64,000 nt of DNA from the NCBI RefSeq assembly GCF_036379515.1, contig NZ_DASVGN010000036.1, forward strand, positions 1 through 64,000, read 5' to 3'. The position numbers and the translations under genes are program-made. Shown here piece after piece: positions 8,205 to 18,515 of the stretch; the first letter of the stretch is position 1, and each line of letters starts with the position of its first letter. The notes beneath the pieces are model-generated. The model was not told where the DNA came from. It searched no databases and saw only the letters and a list, made by a program, of their open reading frames with translations. Origin of the DNA: Castellaniella sp036379515 (lineage in GTDB: Bacteria; Pseudomonadota; Gammaproteobacteria; Burkholderiales; Burkholderiaceae_B).

Positions 8205-9803
8205 ATGTCTACCCTGATCTCCCCCATCACCCGGCGGCGCATTGCTGCCTTTTCCCTAGCGCTTTTTCCCATTGCGGCCTGGATGACCGCCGCCACCTAC
8301 GGCAGCGGCATCGCCTGGCAAGACTGGAATCGCCAGATGGCCTGGCATTTCGTGAAGCTCACCCCTGGCTACCCCTTGCTTTACGGGGCGCTGGGCGTGG
8401 GCCTGATGCTTGCCCTGGCCTTGATCCTCTTTATCGGCCGCACCGCGAAAACCGAGGGCTTCGAAGGCGCGGCCTACAAGCGTTTCGTGCGCGGCACCCG
8501 AATGACCACGGCAAAGCACCTGGCAAAGCTCTGCACGGAACCTGGCAAACAGCAGATTGACGTGGCTGGCATCCCCATGCCCACGGCGAACGAAAATCTG
8601 CACCTGCTGGTGAGCGGTGCCACGGGGTCGGGCAAGTCGGTACTGCTGCGCAACATGGCGGCGTCCGTCCTGGCGCGCTCCCGCTGCCATCGATCTCATC
8701 TGCCGGGCCAGACACCTAAGCGAAATGACCGCATGATTGTCATCGACCCCAATGGCGATCTGCTGAGCAAATTCTGGCAACCCGGCGACGTGATCCTCAA
8801 CCCCTACGACGCCAGAACCCAGGGCTGGTCCTTCTTCAACGAAGTGCGTGCCGACTACGACTGGAAACGCCTGGCGCATTCCCTGGTGCCCATGAGCCAG
8901 GACAAGAACGCCGAGGAATGGAATGATTTCGGGCGGTTGCTGCTGCGCGAAACCGCAAAGAAGCTGCACCGGCTGCAAGGAACGGAAGCCAGCATCATGG
9001 ATCTGTTCCGCCTCTGCACCATCGAAGACCCGAAGGTCTTGAAACAATTCCTGGATGGCACGCTGGCTGAATCCCTGTTCGTCGGCTCCAGCGAGGCCAG
9101 CAAGGCGCTGTCGTCCGCCCGATTCGTGCTCTCCAACAAGCTGTCGGAACACACCAGCATGAAGCCTGGCACCTTCTCCATCCGTGACTGGATGGACAGG
9201 CCGGACGGCGGAAACCTGTACATCAACTGGCGCGAAGACATGATGAGTTTCATGCGGCCACTCGTGTCCTCCTGGGCCGATGTCTTCATCACCTCGATTC
9301 TGTCCATGCCCGAAGGCACCGGCCGGCGCTGGTGGCTGTTCATCGACGAGCTGGCCAGCCTGGAAGCCCTACCGTCATTGGAGGCTGGCCTGACCAAGGG
9401 CCGCAAGAATGGGCTGCGCATCGTCGCAGGCCTGCAGAGCACATCCCAGCTGGAACACCTGTACGGCAGGACGATGGCCACCACCATCCGGGCGAGCTTT
9501 CGCAATCTGGTCGTGCTGGGTGGATCCCGCACCGATCCGCAGACTGCCCGCGATATGAGCGAAAGCCTTGGCAAACACGAGGTCGAGCGGCCAAAATACA
9601 GCGTTAGCCGCAGCGTCGATCATCGGAATACGTCGGATAACATGGATCGGACGGTGGAGGATGCGGTTACGGCAGCGCAGATTCAAGCGCTGCCGGTGTT
9701 GGAAGGGTATGTGGCTCTGGCGGGGGATTTGCCGGTTGCGAGGGTTAAGGTGCCAATTCAGCAATTTGATGGGAACGCAGCGCCATTCCAGGATGGGAAA
9801 TGA
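8205..9803 (+). CDS. trwB: VirD4/TrwB-type coupling protein
   Basis: The 532-residue protein has two N-terminal transmembrane helices (about residues 10-35 and 60-80), a Walker A motif GATGSGKS at 138-145, and a Walker B segment LFIDELASL near 380, followed by KGRKNGLRIVAGLQS. These are hallmarks of T4SS coupling proteins (TrwB/TraD), hexameric ATPases that bring the relaxase-DNA complex to the channel. The start at 8205 gives the expected short N-terminus. The relaxase gene that normally follows is 5.8 kb away because a defence cassette lies between them. The final ~150 bases are noticeably lower in GC. Confidence 0.92.
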   Translation: MSTLISPITRRRIAAFSLALFPIAAWMTAATYGSGIAWQDWNRQMAWHFVKLTPGYPLLYGALGVGLMLALALILFIGRTAKTEGFEGAAYKRFVRGTRMTTAKHLAKLCTEPGKQQIDVAGIPMPTANENLHLLVSGATGSGKSVLLRNMAASVLARSRCHRSHLPGQTPKRNDRMIVIDPNGDLLSKFWQPGDVILNPYDARTQGWSFFNEVRADYDWKRLAHSLVPMSQDKNAEEWNDFGRLLLRETAKKLHRLQGTEASIMDLFRLCTIEDPKVLKQFLDGTLAESLFVGSSEASKALSSARFVLSNKLSEHTSMKPGTFSIRDWMDRPDGGNLYINWREDMMSFMRPLVSSWADVFITSILSMPEGTGRRWWLFIDELASLEALPSLEAGLTKGRKNGLRIVAGLQSTSQLEHLYGRTMATTIRASFRNLVVLGGSRTDPQTARDMSESLGKHEVERPKYSVSRSVDHRNTSDNMDRTVEDAVTAAQIQALPVLEGYVALAGDLPVARVKVPIQQFDGNAAPFQDGK

Positions 9804-10049
9804 CTGCAATCGGCCAGAAGAAGAATTCCCGCTGATTGACCTCGACTCCGGTTTCAGGCTGGTAACGCTCAATGACTGGTATTGGTGATTCCTGCTGTTC
9901 GGGCACCGAGCCGTGAATGACTCAGATCAGCCTGGTGCGGCTGGTCAAATAGGTATTGTAGCCAGCCTGCGGTTAAGGGCGATGCACAATCATATGCAGC
10001 CGTTCAGCATATGATAAAAATAGACATAAAAAAACGTGGAAGGCCATGT

Positions 10050-13000
10050 ATGCGTCAAAAGCTTAAGCTGAGCGTCTCACCAAGATCAGAATTTCTGACA
10101 AAATTTGGTTCGAGCATCAAGCAGGTGAAAGCCGCCGAGAAAAAAAATGGGACTCCTGCCTTACGCCTAGGTATCGATGAAAACGGCACTCAGCTCCTAA
10201 TCAAGACTTGGCCGCACGTGCCGGGCGCAGGTGATACGGACCTGCGTGAAATTTGGCACCATGAAATTCGTCAACTAAACCGTATCTTGGGAACACGTGG
10301 CGTGGGCGACATCATCGCTGAGCTCGAGGAGTCCCATGTTGACGAGCAGGGCTATCACCTGACGATTCGAACGGAACAGCGCCAGCCACTTGAGTCGATC
10401 TTAAGAAAAAACGAGCGGCTGCAGCACGCGACTCGCTTCAGTGTCAACGGTAGGCATCTCCTGTGGGCGAACTTTCTCCGTCTCGCCAAAGGTTTGGATT
10501 TACTGCATCTGCAAGGTTTGCTGCACCGGAACCTCAATACTTGGTCAGTGCTGACCGCAGACACCAATGAACCCGATTTTCAGCTAACCGGGTTTGAGTG
10601 GTCCATGCGCATCGTCGGGCTGAACGCATCCGATAAAAGTTACGCACCAGGCACGCAAGGCAGTCACTACTCGTTTTCACGCGATTGGCACGCCTTGGGT
10701 GAGCTAGCAGTCAAACTGTTCGACATCAATCCAGCACGGATAACGAACACCACAATTCCCATCTATGAAGTTGCTGAAAATTTGACGGCGGCAGAGGCAC
10801 GCCTAATTCGACAGTTGCTCCAAATACTGCCGACACAGCAACTCTATGGAAAGGTGGTCATTGCCGCCATCGAGAAAATCATCATGTCCTTGCAGGCCGC
10901 GATACAGCGTGAAGAACTGCTGTACCACCTTGTCGTCCCGGTCGTATCGAACAACACACTCGTGGACGATATCCGGGAAGCATCTGACTACCAGATCGAA
11001 GCCGGTGACGAGAACGCCCAGCTTGAATTTATTGAAAATGATCTTACAAATCCGACAGCCTTATTGCTGTCCGACGACCGACTCGCCATTCGTGGTTCCT
11101 TGCTCACATACTACCTCCAAGATTTTCGTCGCACACGCGAAAAGATTCCGTCGAATTGGGAGGTCGCTTACTGCGCATCGACCAGCATCACCCGTAACTC
11201 CAGCCCGAACCCCGTCAATGCACGTCCGTTGCTCGCGAATGCTCTTCAGCTGACACCGCTGTCAAAGAGCAAAACGATGTTTCGCGGACGTGCACGCGGT
11301 ACCTCGTGGAGGACACTGAGGGCACAACTCAAACCGACCCGTCAGGCGGATGCAAGAGCATCCAACCTCTACAGGGCTTTGGCATTGACGCAGATGCTGG
11401 ACTATGCGTTGGCGGCTAGCGATGTGTTTCCAGTCAAATTGGTGGGCAATTCGCGCATCGACAATCACAGTGGGCAGCATCAGATCACGCTGGAGTCGCG
11501 ACACGACGATGAACTAGACAAACTGTCGCAGGCCTTGGAGTTAAAGGATCCACCAGCGACTCGCTTGCGCGAGATGCTTACGAGCGACAAAACAGCAGAT
11601 GATCGTAAGACAAACTGGTGGTTAAGTTCAGTGCCAACGATTGGAGACCGGCAAGCTAATCCTAACGAGTGGCAATTTCGGCAGGAAGCCGCCGGGCCGC
11701 GCGGCGAACAGCAGTATCTCTTCATAGGCGAGAATCCTCCACCTGCTGGCCCGGAATTTTTCCTGGTCCCGAGCGATTCCACAGGCCGGGATTCTCAACT
11801 CGAACGACGCATCAAAAGCCTCGCCGTGCTCGGCGAGCATCGCGAACTCTCACGCATGCTGATCGACCCACGCCGCCGCGTGATCGATAGCAACGAAAGT
11901 GTTAATGTAGATGATGGCTTTTCGGAGCTGGACGCTTCCAAGCAAGTCGCACTCAGAAAGATCGTCGGGACCCTCCCACTTTTCATGCTGCAAGGCCCTC
12001 CCGGCGTCGGAAAGACGCGCCTAGTACGTGAGCTGGTGCGTCAACGCCTTGAAGTGGATCAGACGACACGCATGTTGCTAACTGCGCAAAGCCATCACGC
12101 AGTCGATCACCTGTTGCACGAGGTCGTGGGTGCCTTGAGCCAGGAGGTCAGCGAGGACGCGGTGGTCATTCGCTGCACGACCCCCGACAGGATGGACACG
12201 CACAACAGGTTCGATGTCTCCAATCAGACCAAGAATTTGTTGGCCGGATTGCGTACTAGCGCACTCTGCCGTGATGCGTCTGAAGCCCTGCAAAACAAAG
12301 TTCATTCATTGTGTGCGACGTTCGAACTGGAGGGCACGGAGGGCACCCAACAGGCAGCACCGAATGCCAAGCGTGCGCTGGAAAGTTTGATGCTGCAGTC
12401 GGCCAACCTGCTTTTTGCCACCGCCAACTCTGGCGATATCCAGGGACTAATCGAAGATCGAAGTCAATTCGATTGGACAATCGTGGAGGAGGCCGGCAAA
12501 GCTACCGGAATGGAGTTAATTGCCCCAATGCTTCTATCGCCACGTAGGTTGATGATCGGGGATCACCGGCAATTACCCCCATTTGGCGAAGAACGAACGC
12601 TTTCTCTGCTTGAACGCCCCACCGCCGTTAAAAAAGCGTTAGAGATGATCGACCCGATAGTTGGCCGTGCCTTGCGCGGCAGCATTGTGGATGAGGTATT
12701 CAACGACCTGCGTGTTCAAGATGATCAGTTTGATCAGAATGAATTCGTAAAACTTTGCCAAGATGCGGGAAATCTCTTTTCATTGTTCAGTTCGAGCATC
12801 CAGCAGGAATACAGTCGACTGGAAAGGAATCCAAAAAGCAGGCCAATTGCTGCCGCTTTGACACACCAGCATCGCATGCACCCGGCGATCGCAGCAGTGG
12901 TTTCGCATGCCTTTTATGAGGATAAGCTTCTCACCGATCCACAGGCAGCGGAGCGATTCACCCAGCAACCGAGTCTGCTTGCATGGGAAGAGAGTGCGAA

Positions 13001-13601
13001 GTTGCCCGATCAGCCGATAATATGGGTCGACGTGCCCTGGGTGCAAAAAACAAAACTAATGAAGAACGGAGAATCATTTCCCCGATTTACAAACCAACTG
13101 GAGTTACAAGCTTGTCGAAGAATTATTGAAGCAGCCCGTACAAGCACTTTTAATATGCCGACGATGGCCGTATTGTCACCCTACAGTCGCCAAGTGCGCG
13201 GGCTGGCGGAAAGCCTGGGAGAAGGTACGGCCCACTCTGAACTGTCGAAATTTCGGCTACCGCCTGGCCACAAGGCCTATTGCAATACTGTGGACTCGTT
13301 CCAGGGCAGCGAAGCCGACCTCGTGGTGATATCGCTAGTACGAAACAACGGCTATGGTGCCGTGCGCGCTGCGCTGGGGTTTTTAGCGGACGAACGTCGC
13401 ATGAACGTATTATTGAGTCGCGCGCGTTATCGCATGATAATTGTCGGAAGCCTCGATTTTCTTCGAGGGATCAGTTCCAATCCGCAAGATCGCAAGGAAG
13501 ACATTGGCTTCATCAATAGGATTCTCGAGTTCTTTGACGACAAAAACCCCAATGAATTTGTTACCGTTGTACCTGTCGATCAACTGGGAGTGACGCCATG
13601 A
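10050..13601 (+). CDS. mkoA: Mokosh-like MkoA: pseudokinase plus COG1112 (Upf1/Mov10-type) helicase
   Basis: The ATG at 10050 has GGAAGG six bases upstream; an in-frame ATG at 10011 would add 13 residues. The 1183-residue protein has an N-terminal serine/threonine-kinase-like domain (about 60-200). Its HRD motif reads HRNLNTWSVL (near 157) and the DFG position reads TGFEW, so catalysis is unlikely. The C-terminal half is an SF1 helicase: GPPGVGKT near 648, VEEAG near 811, GDHRQLPPF near 836, QHRMHP near 940, VDSFQGSEADLVV near 1080 and NVLLSRARY near 1120. Kinase-like plus COG1112 helicase followed by a PLD gene is the type I Mokosh arrangement. GC content is clearly below the flanking transfer genes. 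Confidence 0.82.
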   Translation: MRQKLKLSVSPRSEFLTKFGSSIKQVKAAEKKNGTPALRLGIDENGTQLLIKTWPHVPGAGDTDLREIWHHEIRQLNRILGTRGVGDIIAELEESHVDEQGYHLTIRTEQRQPLESILRKNERLQHATRFSVNGRHLLWANFLRLAKGLDLLHLQGLLHRNLNTWSVLTADTNEPDFQLTGFEWSMRIVGLNASDKSYAPGTQGSHYSFSRDWHALGELAVKLFDINPARITNTTIPIYEVAENLTAAEARLIRQLLQILPTQQLYGKVVIAAIEKIIMSLQAAIQREELLYHLVVPVVSNNTLVDDIREASDYQIEAGDENAQLEFIENDLTNPTALLLSDDRLAIRGSLLTYYLQDFRRTREKIPSNWEVAYCASTSITRNSSPNPVNARPLLANALQLTPLSKSKTMFRGRARGTSWRTLRAQLKPTRQADARASNLYRALALTQMLDYALAASDVFPVKLVGNSRIDNHSGQHQITLESRHDDELDKLSQALELKDPPATRLREMLTSDKTADDRKTNWWLSSVPTIGDRQANPNEWQFRQEAAGPRGEQQYLFIGENPPPAGPEFFLVPSDSTGRDSQLERRIKSLAVLGEHRELSRMLIDPRRRVIDSNESVNVDDGFSELDASKQVALRKIVGTLPLFMLQGPPGVGKTRLVRELVRQRLEVDQTTRMLLTAQSHHAVDHLLHEVVGALSQEVSEDAVVIRCTTPDRMDTHNRFDVSNQTKNLLAGLRTSALCRDASEALQNKVHSLCATFELEGTEGTQQAAPNAKRALESLMLQSANLLFATANSGDIQGLIEDRSQFDWTIVEEAGKATGMELIAPMLLSPRRLMIGDHRQLPPFGEERTLSLLERPTAVKKALEMIDPIVGRALRGSIVDEVFNDLRVQDDQFDQNEFVKLCQDAGNLFSLFSSSIQQEYSRLERNPKSRPIAAALTHQHRMHPAIAAVVSHAFYEDKLLTDPQAAERFTQQPSLLAWEESAKLPDQPIIWVDVPWVQKTKLMKNGESFPRFTNQLELQACRRIIEAARTSTFNMPTMAVLSPYSRQVRGLAESLGEGTAHSELSKFRLPPGHKAYCNTVDSFQGSEADLVVISLVRNNGYGAVRAALGFLADERRMNVLLSRARYRMIIVGSLDFLRGISSNPQDRKEDIGFINRILEFFDDKNPNEFVTVVPVDQLGVTP

Positions 13602-15367
13602 AAACCGTGAAAGTATTTCTTCCGGTCCTCAGAGGGCGGATTTCTTTTATTGTGGATCGAGGTCGCCAGTGGAGCGTGGTAGAGCACCTACTTCTGGACG
13701 CGCTCACGCGTCGCGAATGGTCCACAAGTGCGCTGGCAGAACACGGCAATTTGCCGCGGCGAGTCGTCATTGAAGCACTTGTGCGATTGATGCGTGCGGG
13801 GTGGGTCGAACTCAGCGTGGAAAAAGGCGACGTCAATTTTCGTGCGACCGAAATTGGCAAGGTGGCCGCTACGCACAATGAATTACCGAAGCTATCGGAT
13901 CTTCAGAAGCGCCCAACCAACTATATTCTCGACATGGTATGTGGCGAGATTTTTCGCAACAGGGATTTGCTGACGCAATCCAAAGAGGAAATTAAGAAAA
14001 TACACGATCCCGGGAATTGCGTGTGGGTAGAACCGCGTGATTGGCACACCGAGGTGGACGTCAATGAAGCTCTGCAGGTTCTGCTGGACAATGACGAAAC
14101 TTTCGTGACCGGACAACCCGGCGGGATCTTTCGACGCTGGATCATGGTGGTAGTCCGCGGAGGTCGAGTCGTATCTGGTTTACCGGAAAATCGCACCCTG
14201 GACAAACTTCGTGCGGTCGTGCTGCAAGCAGCAGATGACGCAGAGGACGAAAACGCTGTTCATGTGACACCGACGGACGAACATGAACTCGAGCGCATCC
14301 AACTGCCCCAGGCAGCTGTCTGGGACATTGGCTTTAGCCTGAAGGATCTCGTGCTGGGCGGTCCGGCGCATCGCAAGAGCCTGCTGCATATGCTGGAGAC
14401 TGCTAAGACGCACCTCTATATACATTCAACATTTATTAGCGCTGAACGAGTATTAAATCTCTTGACACCCATTCAGGATGCGATCAACCGTGGAGTGCAT
14501 ATTCATATCTTCTGGGGACAAAACGAGGAATTTGAAGAGCTCTCCACGACACGCACCGCTATCGGCAATCTTCGCAAACACCCTCAGATTCAGGCGCTGG
14601 CTGAGCACCTGACGTTTCACCCACATTCAACAGGATCGCATGCCAAATTATTGCTGGCCGATGCCGGAACCAACGGTGAATATATAGCGGTTTTGGGCTC
14701 GTGCAATTGGCTCACCAGTGGCTTCGAGTCCTATGAGGCGTCTGTGGTTCTGCGCGACCCTAGGATGGTGGACGAAGTCGTGCGCTGCTTTGGGCGCTTG
14801 GTTTGTATGCATGACGGGTTGTGGTCAGAGCTGGCGGGGGACGTCGTCCGGATCTCAGACAGTTTGAAGAATGCTCCTTTGCCCAGGGTGACTGGACAAG
14901 GTAGCATCATCTCCGGCGCCCAGCACAACCATCTGGTGCTATGCGCACGCGATGAGGCTCGCCAGTCCATCCTTCTTGCGAGCCACCGGCTTGGTGTGGC
15001 GGCAGGTCCCGGTATTCTCGCGCCGTTGCAGAGCGCGGCTGCTGCAATGCCACAGCTTGCAGTCGAAGTCTACTATTGTAGAAAAACTGCCCCCGTTCGC
15101 AAGAAAGATGAACGGCACCTCACGGAAGCGGCTTTAAGCTCAGGCGTAAGCTTGACGCCGATCCAGTCACCACGGGTTCATGCCAAGATACTGGTTTGGG
15201 ACGACAATAATGCAGTGATTACTTCCTTGAACTGGCTCTCCGCCGATCAGACTCAAAGCTCGAGCCTTTCCGAAATCGGAGTTCATCTAAGGGTCGCGGG
15301 CATTGGCCGGTATATTTCGGAGCATCTGCGGGCCGAGATTCAATTAGCCGAAACCGCTGGGTCCTAG
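13598..15367 (+). CDS. mkoB: Mokosh-like MkoB: phospholipase D-family protein
   Basis: The ATG overlaps the mkoA stop (ATGA), so the pair is translationally coupled. The 589-residue protein has an N-terminal winged-helix-like region (about 20-85, LLLDALTRREW... RLMRAGWVEL) and two PLD (HKD-type) half-sites. The first is HAKLLLAD at 348-355 with a following GSCNW; the second is HAKILVWD at 528-535 with a following TSLNW. Two HxK motifs form one active site in this superfamily, which includes phospholipases and nucleases such as Zucchini. In Mokosh, the PLD protein is thought to be the nuclease effector. I see no other genes in the cassette. Confidence 0.82.
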   Translation: MKTVKVFLPVLRGRISFIVDRGRQWSVVEHLLLDALTRREWSTSALAEHGNLPRRVVIEALVRLMRAGWVELSVEKGDVNFRATEIGKVAATHNELPKLSDLQKRPTNYILDMVCGEIFRNRDLLTQSKEEIKKIHDPGNCVWVEPRDWHTEVDVNEALQVLLDNDETFVTGQPGGIFRRWIMVVVRGGRVVSGLPENRTLDKLRAVVLQAADDAEDENAVHVTPTDEHELERIQLPQAAVWDIGFSLKDLVLGGPAHRKSLLHMLETAKTHLYIHSTFISAERVLNLLTPIQDAINRGVHIHIFWGQNEEFEELSTTRTAIGNLRKHPQIQALAEHLTFHPHSTGSHAKLLLADAGTNGEYIAVLGSCNWLTSGFESYEASVVLRDPRMVDEVVRCFGRLVCMHDGLWSELAGDVVRISDSLKNAPLPRVTGQGSIISGAQHNHLVLCARDEARQSILLASHRLGVAAGPGILAPLQSAAAAMPQLAVEVYYCRKTAPVRKKDERHLTEAALSSGVSLTPIQSPRVHAKILVWDDNNAVITSLNWLSADQTQSSSLSEIGVHLRVAGIGRYISEHLRAEIQLAETAGS

Positions 15368-15546
15368 CCTGCCGTCCACCTACTGGCTAATGCTAAGCGT
15401 GAACCGGTCTGGCGACTGCGACCGGCCCTAGCGCCGCAAAACCGACGCCTGTGGGTGAAAGTAGAACGGCAACAATGGGTCGAAAACAGCCATCCACAAT
15501 TCCTGTGGACAACTCTGTGTAGTCCCGCTTCCCTTCCCTCCCAACA

Positions 15547-15588
15547 GCCAGCACTAGCGCGCCTTTCGCGCCTGCTGGCTGATTTTTT
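15547..15588 (+). terminator. Rho-independent terminator between mkoB and trwC
   Basis: An outer stem GCCAGCA...TGCTGGC encloses an inner GCGCG/CGCGC stem with loop CCTTT and is followed by TGATTTTTT. It lies 180 bases after mkoB and 26 bases before trwC. It would stop transcription from the defence cassette before the relaxase, so trwC probably has its own promoter or depends on readthrough. A CCACA...TGTGG dyad is also present upstream near 15490-15510. Confidence 0.75.
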
Positions 15589-15614
15589 ACCATCCCCCAC
15601 TTCCCGGAGCACCC

Positions 15615-18515
15615 ATGATCTCGCATAGCCAGATCTATCGGGCCCGCGCGGCCCTTGCGACCCATTACTATGCCGACCAGGCCGACGACTACTACAGCCG
15701 CGATGGCAGCGCCGCAACCTGGCAGGGCGATGGTGCCCGGCGTCTGGGTGCCGTCGGCGCCATCGATCCCGCCCGGTTCAAAGCCATGCTTCAGGGCGAT
15801 TTTGGCTACGGCATTACGGCCAGTCAATCCGTACGCAAGGACGCCAAGGCCCGCGCGGCGCTGGACCTGACCTTCGGCGCTCCCAAAAGCATCACGCTAC
15901 AGGCACTGATAGGTGGCGACGAGCGCCTGATCCAGGCGAACGATGATGCCGTAACCACGGCCCTGACTTACGTTGAGCAGCACCTGGCCATGGGTCGCAG
16001 GAAGGAAAGCGGCAAGTCGCGGGTGGAGCACACGGGCAATCTCATCATCGCCAAGTTTCGCCACGAAACGGCCCGGCCCACCGAGGATGCCGCGCCGGAC
16101 CCGCATCTGCACATCCACGCGCTGCTCATGAACCTGACGCAGCGAGCTGACGGTCAGTGGGTGGCACTCTCGAACGAACAGATCTTCCAGCTGCTGCGGG
16201 TGACAGACTCCATCTACCAGGCAACGCTAGAGCGCAACGTCCGGGCGCTGGGCTACGCCGTGCGCCACGAGAAGAACCATATTGAGCTTGCCCACATCAG
16301 CCGGGAGCAGATCGAATTCTTCAGCAAGCGCAGCGCGGGCATCACAGCGGAGCTCGCCGCACGCGGCACCAGCCGCGACCAGGCTCCGCACGCACTGCGC
16401 CAGGGCATCACCCTTGCCCACCGGCAGCAGAAGACTCAAGCCTACAGCCGGGCCGGGCTTCAACAGGAATGGCAGGCATCGGCCCAAGCCATCGGCATGC
16501 GGTTTGACCAGACGGGCCTGCAGGCGACCATCCAGCCTCAGCAGGACACCAGCAAAGATTCCGATCTGGTCGCCCAGGCATCGCTGGACTGGGCGATCCA
16601 GCATTTGGCCGAGCGTGAATCCGTCATGCCGCTGGCCGATCTGCTGCAAAGCGCCGTGCGCCACGCGGGTGGCCATACGGATGTCACCGCCATCCAGTCG
16701 GCCATCCACGCACGGGTACAGGCGGGGATTCTCATCCAGGAAGCCGCGCACTATCGCAGCACCCAGGACATGAAGGCCGCGCCCATGACCCGCGACGGTT
16801 GGGCGACTGAGGTCGTGCGCCTGCGCGGGGTCTCGCATGACGCCGCCCTGCAACTGGTTGATCAGGCCATCACCCAAGGACGGCTCTTGATGGAAAGCCC
16901 GCGCTACGCCACACGCAAGGCCTATGAGGCAGAATCCCGGATCCTGACTGCTGAAGCCAGCGGCCGCAGCACCTGGCAGGCCCCCATCACCAGCACCGTG
17001 GCCGAATCCGGGCTGGATGAACGCCTGACCCCAGGCCAGCGCGAAGCCGTGATGCTGATTGCCAGCGACACCGACCAGATCGTCGGCATCCAGGGCCTGG
17101 CCGGTACGGGCAAATCCTTTGCCCTGCAAAACGCCCAGGCCATCCTGCAGCAACAGGGCCACAGCCTGGTAGCGCTCGCCCCCTATGGTGGCATGGTACG
17201 GAATCTGCGCAAGGACGGCGTGCCCGCCAATACCGTGGCCTCGGTTCTGACTGCCCGTGACAAGCGCCCCTTCACCACCCAGCTGGGCCCGCAGACCGTG
17301 GTGGTGATCGACGAAGCCGGAGTCGTGCCCGTGCGCCAGATGGACAGACTGCTGGCGCTCATCCAGCCCACCGGCGCAAAGGTGGTACTGCTGGGCGACA
17401 CGGCCCAGACCAAGGCCATCGAGGCCGGCCGCGCCTTTGCCATGCTGCAGGAACACGGCATGAAGACCGTGCTCATGGGCGACATCCAGCGCCAGCGCTC
17501 TGAACGGCTGCGCCAGGCCGTGCAGTTGGCCGCCCATGGCCATGCCAGCCGCTCCCTGCCCTTGCTGGATCGGGTGCTGACCATTCCAGATCAGTTCGCC
17601 GTCGATGAACATGGTCAGAAGGCGCGCGACAGCTCGGCCCGGTATGAGGCCATCGCCCAAGCCTATGTGGGGGTGCCCACCGATCAGCAGGCCGCCACCA
17701 TCGTCGTGACCGGCACCAATGCCTCGCGCCAGGCGATCAATGCCCGTATCCACGCCCTGCGCGGCCTGGAAGGCAAGGGCCAGCACTGCCAGCTACTGTC
17801 CCGCCACGACACGACACGGGCCGAACGCAGTGTCGCCCGGTATTACACCGTGGGCGACATCGTCGTGCCGGAACGCGATTACCAGTGCGGCCTGAAGCGC
17901 GGCGAAATGTACCGGGTGACCAGCATCCCCCGTCATGACCGCATCACGGTGCAGGCGGTGGACTCCAGCACGTTGAAGCCTGAACTCATTGAAATCATCC
18001 CTCGGACCATGGGCAAGCTCTCGGTCTACCACCTGAACGAATCCGAGCTGTCCATGGGCGACCAGGTACGCATCACGCGCAACGATGCCCAGCATGACCT
18101 GGTTAACGGCCAACTGGCGAAGGTCGTCGCCATCGAGGCCGCCACCGTCACCATCGAGACAGGCGATCGCCACATCACCCTGCCTACCGACCGACCACTA
18201 CATCTGGACTATGCGTACACCACCACGGCACACAGCGCTCAGGGTCTGACCTGCGACCGCGTGCTGTACAACGCGGAAAGTTTCAGCCGCACCACGGCCC
18301 AGGATACCTACTACGTCAGCATCTCGCGCGAGCGGCATAAGGTCATGGTGTTCACGGATGATGCCGACAAGCTGCCCGAACGGGTGGACCGACTGGGGTT
18401 CAAGGGGCTGGCGCATGACCTGGCCCAGGCGCACGTCGAAAGCCCTGCTCCACACCTGCACCGACCTGATGTGACACTGGAACGGGAGGCAGAATCCTCA
18501 ATGGAGATCAGCTGA
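15615..18515 (+). CDS. trwC: MobF-family relaxase-helicase (TrwC/TraI type)
   Basis: The 966-residue protein begins with a TrwC relaxase domain. Tyrosines at 18/19 and 26/27 (THYYADQADDYYSRDG) match the two catalytic tyrosines of R388 TrwC, and the metal-binding HUH triad is PHLHIHA at H164/H166/H168. The C-terminal half is an SF1 helicase with Walker A GLAGTGKS at 494-501, VVIDEAG, and a late TTTAHSAQGLT motif. It nicks oriT, stays attached to the 5' end of the transferred strand and unwinds the plasmid. In relatives it follows trwB directly; here the Mokosh-like cassette separates them. Confidence 0.95.
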   Translation: MISHSQIYRARAALATHYYADQADDYYSRDGSAATWQGDGARRLGAVGAIDPARFKAMLQGDFGYGITASQSVRKDAKARAALDLTFGAPKSITLQALIGGDERLIQANDDAVTTALTYVEQHLAMGRRKESGKSRVEHTGNLIIAKFRHETARPTEDAAPDPHLHIHALLMNLTQRADGQWVALSNEQIFQLLRVTDSIYQATLERNVRALGYAVRHEKNHIELAHISREQIEFFSKRSAGITAELAARGTSRDQAPHALRQGITLAHRQQKTQAYSRAGLQQEWQASAQAIGMRFDQTGLQATIQPQQDTSKDSDLVAQASLDWAIQHLAERESVMPLADLLQSAVRHAGGHTDVTAIQSAIHARVQAGILIQEAAHYRSTQDMKAAPMTRDGWATEVVRLRGVSHDAALQLVDQAITQGRLLMESPRYATRKAYEAESRILTAEASGRSTWQAPITSTVAESGLDERLTPGQREAVMLIASDTDQIVGIQGLAGTGKSFALQNAQAILQQQGHSLVALAPYGGMVRNLRKDGVPANTVASVLTARDKRPFTTQLGPQTVVVIDEAGVVPVRQMDRLLALIQPTGAKVVLLGDTAQTKAIEAGRAFAMLQEHGMKTVLMGDIQRQRSERLRQAVQLAAHGHASRSLPLLDRVLTIPDQFAVDEHGQKARDSSARYEAIAQAYVGVPTDQQAATIVVTGTNASRQAINARIHALRGLEGKGQHCQLLSRHDTTRAERSVARYYTVGDIVVPERDYQCGLKRGEMYRVTSIPRHDRITVQAVDSSTLKPELIEIIPRTMGKLSVYHLNESELSMGDQVRITRNDAQHDLVNGQLAKVVAIEAATVTIETGDRHITLPTDRPLHLDYAYTTTAHSAQGLTCDRVLYNAESFSRTTAQDTYYVSISRERHKVMVFTDDADKLPERVDRLGFKGLAHDLAQAHVESPAPHLHRPDVTLEREAESSMEIS

